Positions 44,155 through 55,699 of a stretch of DNA of 64,000 nt are shown piece after piece; the stretch's first letter is position 1; each line of letters begins with the position of its first letter. Source of the DNA: Solen grandis (taxonomy: Eukaryota; Mollusca; Bivalvia; Adapedonta; Solenidae); the NCBI GenBank assembly GCA_021229015.1, contig CM037788.1, positions 56,851,525 to 56,915,524 on the forward strand. The letters are read 5' to 3'. Below the pieces are notes generated by a model. It was not told the origin of the DNA. It worked only from the letters and a program-made list of their open reading frames with translations, and ran no database searches. The translations under genes and the position numbers were made by a program.

Positions 44155-45235
44155 GTTTTTAGTTCACCTGAGCGAAACTCATGATGAGCTTTTGTGATAC
44201 TGGAATGTCGTGCGTAAAAATAGTGTTTACACTCTACCATCTTTATTTCTAAAACAATCATCTTCAAACTTTTTGACCATAATCTCCAAGCACTCTATAA
44301 TGTATAATGTATGATTTAATGCAGCTAATAATATACGAAAATGCCACATTTCACTTTGTTTACACCCTAGCATCTTCATTTCTTAAGCACTAATCTCGAA
44401 ACTTCATGACAATGTTTATAGCCATAATGTCTCTGCCAAGTTCGATTATGGCTGATATTAGTTTAATTGGTTCAGATGTTATGCCCCTTTTAATATAAGA
44501 AAATGCCAGATTTCACTTTCATTACAATCTAGCATAACATATCTTAAGCAATCATCTCGAAACTTCATGACAAGATTTCTAGTCTTAATCTTCGGCCAAG
44601 TTCGATAAAGGCTGAAATCGGCAAATAATGTCAGGAGATATGCCCATTATAATATAAGAAAATGTCCATTTTAATATAAGAATATGCCAGATTTCACTTT
44701 GTTTACACTCTAGCATCTTCATTTCTTAAGCAGTCATCTTCAAACTTCATGACAATGTTTATAGACATAAAGCCTCAGCCAATTTCGATTATGGCTGATA
44801 TCGGTCAATGAGGTTAGATGTTATGCCCCTTTTAATATAAGATAATGCCATATTTCACTTTGTTTACACTCAAGCATCTTCATTTCTCAAGCAGTTATCG
44901 TCAAACTTTGGGACAATGTTTTTAGCCATTCAGTCTCGGGCAAGTTCGATTATGGCTAATATCGGCCCTTTATTTCAGGAGTTATTTTATGTCAAGATTT
45001 TGATATAAAAATGCCTACTTCATTTTGATCACACTCTTGCTCTTTTTCTGAAGCCGTCATCTTGAAAATTCCTAACAATATTAATAATCATAAAATCTCG
45101 ACCAAGTTCGATTATGGCCGATATCGACCGAGTAGGTAAGGAGTTATGCTCCTTTTGACATAAAAAATGTCAGAGTTCTCTTTGTTTATTTTACGACAAT
45201 GTTTAAAACCATATAGCCTCGGCCAAGTTCATTTA
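44155..45235 (+). mobile_element. pearl-type element with ~160-bp tandem cores (forward)
   Basis: Begins GTTCACCTGAGCGAAACTC. About six degenerate units each start near ACACTCTAGCATCTTCATTT (44228, 44363, 44523, 44704, 44866 and 45030) and contain TTCGATTATGGCTGATATCG and GTTATGCCCCTTTTAATATA. It is the same family as 47165-48126, which lies in the opposite orientation. Confidence 0.7.
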
Positions 45236-46199
45236 TGAAATAAACATACATCATACAACATACATGCTTTGATACCGCATCCACAAGTAAAAGCAATAGA
45301 TGTTCTCTTGTTTTCACGTGAGATAACAATTTGCCTTCTCTTTTTACCCCAATTTGTCTGATTGCAAGAGTAATTCATCAAATGAGACAATTTCATTGCA
45401 AAAATCATTTTAATCAAATCTTTCTGACCAAAACACCACTGGTTTCACAATCTGTTGTAATTTTGTAATTGTCGATAACCTTAAAACTACCGTTGTTTCA
45501 AGATTTTAAAACATCTAAACCTCAGCTCTATCATTCCAGTCCAGAAGAGTTCTGTCAAACAGCTTGGTTCCTATCGATAGGCTCCTCAGAAGAAAAAAAA
45601 ACTTTAAAAAAATACAGAAAGGTTTAGTACATTACATTAAGCTAGCAAGCTATCAGTGGCATTAAATCCAAAAGATGATATTTTATATGCCTATAGGTTT
45701 ACACCCCTATACCATTAAGCAGTAGGCCATTTTCAATTTGAGACCAACGGTAACTATACTGCTTTTTGAAAGGGGTGAACATAAAGTATTGCAGGCCATT
45801 AAAAAACACATTTGAGCCTCTTGCAAAATCTTTATCGAATTACATTACTTACAGTTTTTATTACAACATTCAATGCGTACAGATGATGCCCTTAAGTTTG
45901 GTGAAGTTGCATGGACAGTTCAAAGCAAAGGTATAATGTTTATGCAACATGGTTTTCTGAATAGAAAAGATCTGCATTTATTTTTCTTTCTGCGTGTACG
46001 ATACACATGTTATTTGATCCGAAGACAGTGATAGGTATATAGCTTAACAAAACAGAAACATTAAGAAATAAAATTTGTAGACATAAAACAAAGTTTGTTT
46101 TTGATAGTAAATGGACGCATTAGGCTCTCGGGGCCGCTTTCATTAAATTTTAATTTGTAACCAAATTACTCAATTGTATTCACTAGACAGAAAATTAAC
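45236..46199. other. AT-rich non-coding stretch
   Basis: No supported gene. A short minus-strand frame at 45229-45417 has no corroborating signal. Confidence 0.4.
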
Positions 46200-46740
46200 A
46201 AAAATATTCTCCTGTGAAACTGAAGGCCAGACCATAATTTAACTCGTCACGAACGACCCTCTACCATACTCATAATTGAAGTTGAATACTAAAGAAATGT
46301 TCCATAGCAGGTCGACTAGCTTCTACAGAAAACTTAAAAACTTTTTTTCTTTGAAACCGGTGATCAGATTGAATTTTATTTGCCACAAATGGTAACCTAA
46401 ATGGAACAGCGCCACAAATGGTAACCTAAATGGAACAGCCGCCCTCTAGCTAGCTTCCTTACATGATCTTTATAAAACATTTAAAAACTCTTTTTCTCTA
46501 GAATCAATCGCCAAAATTTAAATGCAATTGGCATAATGGTCACCCTACCATAACTGCAAACATAAACTTTATACCTTAATAAATAAGACTCCAGTGGGTC
46601 TAGTTAATTTCCTGAGATATTTTCAATGAAAAATTTCAAAATTCTTTTATGGAAGATTGGTCAGAATTTAAATTCTTTCTTCAAAAATAGTTACCTAATG
46701 ACCCGCTGCAATTGCTAAAGCTCACTTGGTCCGTTTTAAA
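46200..46740 (-). repeat. degenerate tandem repeat with a 30-bp duplication
   Basis: Loosely repeated units (ACAT-TAAAAACT-TTTTCT, GTCACCCTACCATA, ATGACCC) suggest a decayed pearl-type core. Within it GCCACAAATGGTAACCTAAA is duplicated in tandem (46382-46440). Confidence 0.45.
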
Positions 46741-46834
46741 ATGAAGCCTTCAAATGTACTTATATATACTATATAGATTACTTCAGCATGACTCTCTTTG
46801 ATCAAATCAGTTCTGTTTTGCCAAACTCCACGCG

Positions 46835-46969
46835 GTAGTTACTTCCCCTTACAGTTGAAGATAACCACTGCCACAAGTCAAACTAAACAATATTTAGTTA
46901 AGTTTTCCTTTTTCCAAAGAAATATTTTTTTTTACTGCGAGTGGCATTTCCCCAAGTATATTTTCTTTA
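46835..46969. repeat. 135-bp direct repeat flanking a LINE (downstream copy)
   Basis: Nearly identical to 50232-50369: it starts GTAGTTACTTCCCCTTACAG and ends CCCAAGTATATTTTCTTTA, and differs by two or three bases and a CAA indel. Interpreted as one side of a long target-site duplication. Confidence 0.8.
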
Positions 46970-49900
46970 GTTTAAACATATTTATTGATATCTTTTACAA
47001 ATACAATTCATTTAAACATAATACAAAATAGGATGAAATCGAAAGCTAAAAGCTTTTTGAGATTTTCTCCTTGATGTTTTAATTGTGAATATATGGCGAA
47101 TTCATTAAGAATTACAAATCATTTTTACATAAACATATAGAAACAAAAGTAAAATATGGGAAAAATAGAAAAGAAACAAGAGGGCCAAGATGGCCCTTGG
47201 TCGCTCACCTGAGAAAGATGATTGCTTAAGAAATAAAGATGCTTGAGTGTAAAAGTGAAATCTGGCTTTTTTTTATGGTGAAATGGGCATAACTCCTAAA
47301 TCTACAAGTCAATATCAGTTATAATTGAACCCGATTGTGAGATTATGGGCATAAACATTGTCTTAAAGTTTAAAAATGATTGTTAAAAAAATGAAGTTGC
47401 TAAAAATGTGAAATATGGCATAACTCCTGACCTAATTGACGGATCTCAGCCATAATCGAACTCAATCCAGACCTTATGGTCATAAGCATTGTCATAAAGC
47501 TTGAAGATGATTGCTCAAAAGATGAAGATGCTAGAGTGTAAACAAAGTGATTTCTGGCATTTTTTTAATATTAAAAGGGGCATAACTTCTGAACTAATTG
47601 ACGGATCTCAGCATTAATCGAACTCAATCGAGACCTTATGGTCATAAACATTGTAATAAAGTTTGAAGATGATTGCTCAAAAGATGAAGATGCTAGAGTG
47701 TAAACAACGTGAAATCTGGCATTTTTTGAATATTAAAAGGGGCATAACTCCTGACTTAATGGTACGATATCAGCCATAATCGAACTTGGCCGTGATTTTA
47801 TGGTTATAAACATTGATATAAAGTTTGAAGATAATTGCTCATGAAATGAAGATGCTAGAGTGCAAACAATGTGAAATCTGGCTTTTTTGAATTTTAAAAG
47901 GGGCATAACTCCTGACCTAATGTTCCGATATCAGCCATAATCGAACTTGGCCGAGAATTTATGGTTATAAACATTGTTTTAAAGTTTGAAGATAATTGCT
48001 CATAAAATGAAGATGCTAGAGTGCAAACGAACAAATTGTGGACGACGGACGACGGACGGACGGACGGACGACGGACATTCATCGATCCTAAAAGCTCGTC
48101 CTGAGCACACGTGCTCAGGTGAGCTAAAAAGGAAAACATAAATAAGAACACTCATACTCATTTAGAGATGGGTAGAGAGAGGGAGAGAGAGAGTGAGAGA
48201 GATGTTTTGTAGGACGGAGAAGCGAAGCCATATTCTTGAACATACACGTTTACTGATAACATACGAGTATGAAAACATGTCATATTTTCTTATTAGAAAT
48301 ACGTAAAGTAAGGACTGGAAAGGTAAATCAGGAGAAACGTTTAGATTTTTCAATATATAGATGCACTAGGGAAAATAGTATTATTTTCATCGATTGACAA
48401 GTTTCTGTTTCCAAAAAGAAGATTAGGGTTATTTCACATAGTTTATTCACTTCGCTAAAAAGTTTAGGACGAATATGTCTATATTTCTGACAGTCGAAGA
48501 AGAAATGTTTGGATGTTTCAGGGACACCACAAGTACAATTCGAAGTATTCAAAATGTTTTTGGAATATAGATCATTTGCTAGGCTGCTGCAATTGGTTCT
48601 TAGTCTTGAGTGATAAATTTGATTTGAGCGCTTGCCGTAGTAGTAATACTCAGGAACAGAAGGTGTATTTGGTTTAAGTTGACGTTTGAAAGATGATAAG
48701 GAAGTTGCATTTTTCACGGAGTCCGGAAGTTCATTATACATTCTGGATGTAGAAGGAATAAAGGAATCATAATACAAGTTTGTTCTTGAACGGGGTATAT
48801 TAAGGTTACCTGCTGTTCGAAAATTGAACCTACTTGAGTCAGTTTCAGGGGGACAAAGAAGGGACAAGTATTCAGGGGAGAGTCCAATTTTAATTTTATA
48901 TAATAATATGAGTTTGTGTCTTCTTCTTCTATCCGCCAGAGATTCCAAACCAGTTTCAGTCATAAGTTTGGAAATAGAAACAAGTTTAGTAGCACCAGTT
49001 GTAATTCTAGCGGCATCATACTGCATTTTTTCGATTTCCTGTTTGAGATTTTCAGTGCAGTTGTCAAAAATTACGTCTCCATATTCAAGAATGGGGCGTA
49101 TAAAGGAAAAGTATGCAATTTCTAAGGAACGACGGTCTAAAGTGAATTTCAGGGAACGAAGAACATTTAATCGACGGTAAGCTTTTGATAGTACATATTC
49201 TATATGACATTTTCAAGTAAGATCTTTAGAAAAGTAGAGACCAAGGTGTTTATGTGAAGATACTTCCTGAATAGGTTCGTTTTGCATATATATAGGAGAG
49301 TGATATACTGGGTTTAACTTTCGAGATATAAGAAGGGACTCAGTTTTTTTAGGATTAAATTTGACTAACCATTTGTTAGCCCAGTTATTTATTTTGACTA
49401 AATCAGAGTTGAGTATGTTTGTCGTAACGGTTGGGTCATTTACTATGCAGAAGAGACTTGTATCGTCAGCAAATAATCGGACGTTAGAATCTATTTCGGT
49501 TACTATATCATTAATGTAAATAAGAAATAATAGAGGGCCGAGAATTGATCCTTGTGGTACACCAGATTTGATAAAAGTCCAGTTTGATTTAGATTGAGGA
49601 AGTACAACTCGTTGTTTCCTTGAGTTTAAATAACTAGAAAACCAGTTAAGTAGAGAACCAGATATCCCATAGAGGTTAAGTTTATGCAAAAGACCCCTGT
49701 GCCATACCCTGTCAAATGCTTTGCTAATGTCACAAAAAAATCGTTCTTATTTCTTTACCAGAGTCAACGGCTTGAGAGAAAACATCATAAAGATATGTCA
49801 ACTGATTGATTGTCGAGTCGCCAGGGATAAATCCGGATTGGTAAGAAGTAAGTAATCTATTCATATGAAGATGATTATATAATTTATTAAAAATAAGTCT

Positions 49901-50231
49901 TTCAAAAACTTTACCTAATGAGTTTAACAGGGATATAGGACGATAATTACAAGGAAGTGAAGGATCCCCACTTTTAAATATCGGAGTTATATGAGCTTCT
50001 TTCCATGAATCAGGATATTGTGAAATAGACAAAGAATAATTGAATAAATCGGTTAAGGGTTGAGACAATTCTTTTGCAGTTTCACGAAGAACTTTGTTAT
50101 TAATAGTATCAGGACCTGAGGCTTTGCCAAGAGGTAATGACTTTAAAATAATGGCCACTTCATTAGCATCAATAACAAAAGATTCTAAAGCAGTTGGGGA
50201 AATAAAGTGCGATTCTTGCAATTCAGGAGCA
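46970..50231 (-). mobile_element. CR1/L2-like LINE, nearly intact reverse transcriptase, with nested element
   Basis: Minus-strand coding runs from 50221. It starts just before the reverse transcriptase: LGKASGPDTIN, NYRPISLLNSLGKVFERLIF, SYQSGFIPGDSTINQL, then after a frameshift KAFDRVWH, KSGVPQGSILGPLLFLIYIN, VRLFADDTSLF, GLYFSKDLT. The C-terminus follows (RPILEYGDVIFDN, RRRHKLILLYKI, and a CTCGVPETSKHFFFDC finger). Only two lesions break it: one extra base in an A7 run at 49734-49740, and an in-frame TGA at ~49213 where a tryptophan codon is expected. The 5' half (endonuclease) is absent. The 3' UTR ends near AATAAATATGTTTAAAC at 46970-46986 and is interrupted by a pearl-type insertion. 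A young copy by its low damage. Confidence 0.85.
47165..48126 (-). mobile_element. pearl-type element nested in the LINE 3' region (reverse)
   Basis: On the minus strand it begins AGCTCACCTGAGCACG and has an 8-bp-stem hairpin CTGAGCACACGTGCTCAG (48094-48111 on plus). A (GTCC)n-type block follows (48044-48075), then six ~160-bp units (GCATCTTCATTTTATGAGCA...). It ends GGGCCATCTTGGCCCTCTTG. A terminal hairpin plus microsatellite plus tandem cores matches the Helentron-related pearl design. Confidence 0.75.
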
Positions 50232-50369
50232 GTAGTTACTTCCCCTTACAGTTGGAAATAACCACTGCCACAACAAGTCAAACTAAACAATATTTAGTTA
50301 AGTTTTCCTTTTTCCAAAGAAATATTTTTTTTTACTGCGAGTGGCATTTCCCCAAGTATATTTTCTTTA
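50232..50369. repeat. 138-bp direct repeat flanking a LINE (upstream copy)
   Basis: The LINE sequence stops exactly where this repeat begins. See 46835-46969. It is followed by the small hairpin TACCGCCTTGCGGTA (~50382-50396). Confidence 0.8.
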
Positions 50370-51315
50370 ATAAACATCAAATACCGCCTTGCGGTAAAAT
50401 AATCATTTTTAAAAACTATATTTGTTTTTGTGACAGCAGACGGATACGCCATTTTTTTATTGTACCATCATCACGTGACATTTGTGAGCGTGCAAGGGAG
50501 ATCACTATGTGGAGTTTACTGTTTTGCACCAATGATAACCTCATAATTCTATACCGTAATTGATCAAGCATTGTTTATCCCTTAAAAGATAAGACCTCCA
50601 GATGGTTGACTAGTTTTCATATTAATAAGATTTTCTTTTTTTTTTTTTTTTTTTTTTTTTTTCTTTTTTTCTCCTTTTTTTGCATTTGAAATTGGTTTCT
50701 GCTGAAGGTTACCAGGTAAAATCAAGTTACCTGAATATCAATTGCATTTTTACGTGGCTGATTACCCTGTTACACCGTGCCTCATATACAGATGAGATTT
50801 ACATTTACTACCGTATCTATCATCGACAATAAATGTACTGTCCTGCACTATAGATGTCGATTTATATTGGTTGTTGGTTGAACATAAGAATGCTACCGTT
50901 GTTTCGTGTCAAACACATACTCCAAATTTGCTTTCGTCAGTCGCATAACAAAGAGTAATAAACTTATCATTTACCTTATCAAATGCGACATCTGTTGTAC
51001 TATTCAGGGTCGTACAGTACTTCAACGTGAAAACCCTAAAAACTTAATAACGTAAAGCACTTAATAATGGCGTGAAGAAGTCAGATTTTGTCTCACATGA
51101 ACCATCGAGATGCAATATTATGCATGATTATGAAGTTACAAAAGAAATACCGCGTAGGACACCGGATACCGAATGCCAGTGGTGGTATCCATTGATTACT
51201 GGTCAGATGTTGGGTGTTCAAATCTCTCTTGAGGGAAAATGTTCCCGCGCCATTACAATACAGAAAACCCTGTCAAGCCTGATAAGTTTGCTAAATACTT
51301 CCTCAACTGACTTAA
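50370..51315. other. non-coding stretch with poly-T
   Basis: Holds a long T-run (50637-50662) and a CAAGGGAGATCACTATGTGG word typical of mollusc repeats at ~50492. No supported gene. Confidence 0.45.
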
Positions 51316-51548
51316 CCCTTTCCCTCATATATACTCCTTTTGACGCCTCAATAGGTATCACATAAAGCCTGATCTGCAGAAAACCACAGTTAAACCTTAC
51401 CAAATTTAATTACAAAATCCTCATTTCCAGACCACTAAGGAGCAGCGAACAGCATAAAACCTGATCAGCCTGCGAGTTACTCGCAGGCTGATCTGGTTTT
51501 ATGCTGTTCGCATAGGTCTTTTCATGGTTTCCTCTATGAGGGAAAGGG
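51316..51548. mobile_element. 233-bp piggyBac-like MITE with an internal strong hairpin
   Basis: Perfect TTAA flanks (51312-51315 and 51549-51552) surround terminal repeats CCCTTTCCCTCATA and TATGAGGGAAAGGG. Inside, 51445-51511 folds into two 33-base arms with one mismatch and a one-base loop (left arm starts GCGAACAGCATAAAACCTGA). No coding capacity. Confidence 0.85.
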
Positions 51549-51552
51549 TTAA

Positions 51553-52904
51553 AGAAAGAAGTGTATTTTGGTTGTAATTCATTCGAAAAACGTATAACGG
51601 ACGTAACTTGTGATTTTCCACAAAAGCTTTTCAGTATATTGCTTAATGGTTTTTCAACATTTTTTATTATTAATGTACAATTGCAAACTCTTATCTTATT
51701 GTTATCAAACACCGTAGCTGCGCATTACAATGTTTATGTTGAGATAAAAGCTTAAAACTGTAATTATCTATAAATTATTTGATACCAGTTTAACTAGATA
51801 GCATATTTTTGTATAGCGTCATTTGGTTGAATTTTGTATGTGGGTGTACTTTATTTCAAAGTACAATGAATTTACATGGACAGGAACTTAATGACCTTTT
51901 ATTGATACACATTCTAACAAATAATAATAGTCCTTGGGTAGGTTTTTTTGTCAATCTTATTGTCTTGATACACCTGCTGTACGAAAATTAAACAATCACA
52001 TTAAACTGTCATGCCATGAGACACTAATAAGACTCATATTTACTTGCAATTTTTATCTATTACACATGAAACGCACCTGAAAGCTATAGTTCGCGTCTAT
52101 GTCAACCTGGCAACTTAGTCAGCTTTTGCACTTAGTGTAAATAAAAGTTTATATATGATTCAGGGAACTTTTGTTATAATATAAGCACCATAAATGTCAT
52201 CAATTGAGACTCAAATAGAGTGTTACTTTACAATGCAATAATACAAGTTTACTAAATGTCTTTTATTTTGCCTACAATATGTAATTATGCATGAAAACGG
52301 TCAATCATGAATTCCCGTGTTTTGTTCTATTTTGTCATAAATTGTATTCACTTCCAAAAAAATAACTTCCATGTTTTATCAATGCTCTGCTGGCCTTGTT
52401 AATTTAAGTTTATAACTTAAGTTCTTGTAGAGTATTGTGCCTTCTGCTTTGACACTGTTTTATCTGTCAAGTATATATATTGTATATTTTCTTACTAAAC
52501 TAAGTATAAGATAGGATATTCCTTGGGGAAATAATTTGTTTCAATTAAATAATATTTCAAACAAAACTTTGATTCTTCCGTCTCCAATTTTTGAAAAGTT
52601 CGTCCTTCTTATTGAACTTTAGAATGACAACGATCAAACAAATTCACGCCTATCGATAAGAGTTCACAGCATATCTCAACACCTACCGGCATCGGCCGTG
52701 GTCTATGTCGATATATCGAATTTTCGGATTTAAAGTGCCGAAAAACGAAATTGCCGGTATAACGGATTAAAATAAAGTTGATTTCTGTTTGTTCCCAGAT
52801 GATAAGTGTCGATGTACGAAACTTACGGTACAACGGATGTAAGCTTTCACTAGATTGTCTATAATCCTTACAGTGTCCCATCCGCTTTCGTTATGTCATT
52901 ATCA
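51553..52904. other. non-coding stretch, possible pogo-like scrap
   Basis: 52680-52840 has TCGATATATCGAATTTTCGG, GCCGGTATAACGGA and TGTCGATGTACGAAAC words that resemble diverged pogo/Tigger ends. Otherwise AT-rich with nothing supported. Confidence 0.35.
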
Positions 52905-53842
52905 CAATGTTAGCACAAGTTTGTGCGTGTGTGTTTTGTCCGTCTGTCCGTGGTCCACAATTGTTTCAAACGAAATTTTCTTTGAAACAAGTGGACCATA
53001 TTTAATGAAACTTGCCTGTGACGTTCCTTGCAAGAAGCTTTACCAAATTTGATCAAATGGTTCTGGTCCATTGCTTTCTATTACAGGAGCTAAAATAAAA
53101 GTGAAATCTTTAAAAATCTTCTCATCCGAAACCCCAAAGCCTAGAGCTAAAGTATTTAGTGTATGGCATTATCTAGTGGACTCCATTAAGTTTGTTCAAA
53201 TGATAGACTTTGGGTCAAAGTTGCCGCACCCCAGCGATCACTTGATTTTACAGAGTTGGAAAAAAGGTTTAGATATTTGGTTTGTAACATTCGTATTGAC
53301 CTTTACCAAGTTTGTTCAAATCATGGCATTAGGGTCAGAATTTGCCCCTGTCCCAGGGGTCACTTTGTTTTACATAGTCTTATATAGGAAAAAAAAAAGA
53401 TCTTATTGTAAGAAACCACAAGGTTTAGAGTTAAGATATTTGATATGTAACATGGCCTATTGAACATCCACCAAGTTTGCATAAATTATGACCCTGGCGT
53501 TAAAATTGGCCCAGCCCTAGTGGTCAATTGATTTTACAAACCTTACAAATTAAAGCCTTTTTGTCAGAAACCCCAAGATCTGGGGTTAAAATATTTTGTA
53601 TGTAAATGACCCAGTGGAACTGAACCAAGGTTTCTAATCATGGCCTGGGTGTCAATATTAATCCCACTGCAGGGGTCACTTGATTTTATAATTATGACCA
53701 TCAAAATTGGACCTTTTTTGTAGAGTTAAGATTGTCTTGCTGTACTTCTGAATATACGTATTCAGTATCACATGTTATAAAAGGCATTGAAGGCAATATT
53801 TTTCAGGAGAGCGATTCGGGGCCATTTTGGCCCTCTTGTTTG
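52905..53842 (+). repeat. pearl-type element, ~130-bp degenerate cores
   Basis: Starts near GTTTTGTCCGTCTGTCCGTG. Units contain AAGTTTGTTCAAAT-ATGG and GGGGTCA-TTGATTTTACA, repeated about four or five times. The element ends GGGCCATTTTGGCCCTCTTG, the mirror of the end seen at 47175. The open frame at 53071-53463 is an artefact of it. Confidence 0.65.
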
Positions 53843-53939
53843 ATTGTACTTTTGAAGTAAATATTAATATCGTTAGTTAAACATAACGAGTTTTGTAAAT
53901 GTTTCAAGTTTAAAGAAACATATCTTTAATGCTGCCTCA

Positions 53940-54110
53940 GTACAAAATCATGCCGTAGACAAGTAGCACGATACAGTACCCAGTCATATTATTTTGACTG
54001 ACAGTTTGCCAATTATATCTGAAATTGTTATGTTGAGTGCCAAGATAGGGAAATATTGCAATATCACACTGCCTACAAAATGACGCTAGCTGATTAGCCA
54101 ATACTGGTGT
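53940..54110 (+). repeat. SINE-flank-like repeat
   Basis: GCCGTAGACAAGTAGCACGA, TACAGTACCCAGT and TGAGTGCCAAG-TAGGGA parallel 34430-34535. Part of the same dispersed family, lacking a clear tRNA head. Confidence 0.45.
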
Positions 54111-54119
54111 AACGATTTC

Positions 54120-54225
54120 AATTGACCCCCAAATTCAAGTTCCTCTCGGGAACATGAAAACGCTTTCAAATACCGCCCCCCCCCCCCCCGGGTATTTGAA
54201 AACGTTTTTATATTCCCAAGTAGGG

Positions 54226-54256
<31 letters not shown>

Positions 54257-54470
54257 TCAAATGCCCTACTCTGGAATATAAAAACGTTTTCAAATACCCA
54301 CGATCATTTGAAAACGTTTTTATATTCCCGGTGGAACTTGAATTAGGGGGTGGGGGCCACTTGGAATCGTTAAAACTAATGATTTCAAGTGGTACTCGAT
54401 TCAAGCTCCCCCCTGAGAACATAAAAACGTGTTTAATATTCCCGGGTGGGGCATATTGAAAACATATTGA
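54120..54470. repeat. palindrome-rich block of alternating AAAACGTTTT modules around (CA)n
   Basis: Five copies of a ~27-bp module with core GAAAACGTTTTTATATTCCC or its reverse lie at 54148-54174 (-), 54190-54217 (+), 54272-54300 (-), 54306-54331 (+) and 54414-54446 (-). The second and third face each other across a (CA)n tract (54226-54254), with AGTAGGGCA/TGCCCTACT extending the pairing, so ~110 bp can form a hairpin with ~37-base arms. A smaller pair, CCACTTGGAATC/GATTTCAAGTGG, lies at 54357-54395. A poly-C run is at 54175-54189. Opposing open frames are artefacts of the symmetry. Confidence 0.85.
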
Positions 54471-54519
54471 GTCCCCATCACCCCATTTTCAAATTTTTGA
54501 TACACCCCCTGTAAGTGTC

Positions 54520-54820
54520 ATTTCCTCAGGACCACGTGGTATGTGACGTTATTATCGCCTGCCCAGGGCGGCGATATGACATGTATACTATCGAGCAAGA
54601 AAGCAACATTTTACTCCCGCACCGCTGACGTAATAGTGAAACGGGTTCCTTCTCAGTCGGTCGCAGAAAGATGAACCGATCAGAATACCGGGAACAACCT
54701 TTGGGAAACTGTTTTGAACGCTGGGAAATCTGGACTGGTTTATAGGCTACCGGAAGTACATGTTGCTAGACGGACCTAAACTGGTAGGCGCGTAATTGGG
54801 CAGACTAGACTTTATTGTAG
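54520..54820. other. G+C-richer patch with palindromic regulatory-looking words
   Basis: Contains ACCACGTGGTATGTGACGTT (54531-54550), the inverted pair TCGCC-GCCC/GGGCGGCGA (~54555-54575) and GCTGACGTAA (54623). It could be a promoter/5' region or a repeat end; the first word recurs at 55637 (reverse) and 56907. Confidence 0.3.
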
Positions 54821-55424
54821 CCATTTTTTATCATGTAATTTAACTATAAGGCACTTTATTGTTTATGTCATTGTCTGTACAAGTCTTTAGCACTATCGTT
54901 AATTTCCAGTGTGTACGGTATGGGACTATTAGCTTTTCTGGTACCTTATAAGACATTTATATATTAATAAGGCTTTGTTGTAGCCTATTTTTCTTTTTGC
55001 CGTTGATCGATGCTGAACCAAACATGATAACATTTCCCAGCTATGAACCTCCTTCAACTGCAAGTTATTCGACAAATGATTTCCCTTTACGTAACTTTCT
55101 GTTCACTTAGCTAACGGCGATATTTAGCATTTTTTGAAATGCTAATACTTGTTTTGTCGACAGTATTCGGAGGAAGTATACTCGATAAACGCCTCATGTA
55201 TGAAACTGATATTTTCACCTGATTTTTTTTCACAGGTTGACCTCTAGTTTAAAACATTGTTTTCTTTGGTGATAAAATTAAACAGGGCATAAATCAATCA
55301 ACCATCAATCCAATGCTGAAATATGACTCATTACATTTCTAAAAATTCATTTGAAAAACACGAAATAAAATATTCGACATCTGCCCAAATTGAGAAGGTT
55401 TTAAAGCCCTTCGGTATATCTAAT
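54821..55424. other. AT-rich non-coding stretch
   Basis: No supported feature. Confidence 0.4.
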
Positions 55425-55660
55425 TTCTTCATCAATTTTAATGGGATACAACGCATGCAAAGCTGAACATTTGTTGTACTGTGTTCTCTAAATATTCGAG
55501 AACTTCAGTGTTCGAAAAAAAATGTTTTGTTATTTCAAATTGCGCATCACTTACGTTTTCCCGAATTAAAATTGACGAATAAATAAAATACTTACGGCAG
55601 TACCGAGACAAAAGATTGATCAAAATGACATCTTTTACCACGTGGTATAGCCATCCTGAG
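55425..55660. repeat. foldback-like repeat sharing words with 56900-57000
   Basis: TTCTTCATCAATTTTAATGG opens it and CACGTGGTATAGCCAT closes it in the opposite sense. Both words recur in one orientation at 56901-57000. Likely an uncharacterised inverted-repeat element; the minus-strand frame at 55438-55692 is not accepted as a gene. Confidence 0.45.
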
Positions 55661-55699
55661 ATGGTGTATTGGTTTAGCCAGTGTAAAATCAAAACTTTA

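Noticed and set aside
46835..50369. LTR retrotransposon with 135-bp LTRs
   Set aside because: The enclosed reverse transcriptase is of the non-LTR type and there is no protease, integrase or primer-binding site. The direct repeats fit a target-site duplication better.
53071..53463. 130-codon plus-strand open frame
   Set aside because: Lies entirely within pearl-type tandem cores.
54135..54459. Overlapping frames on both strands
   Set aside because: Explained by the palindromic block and (CA)n tract.
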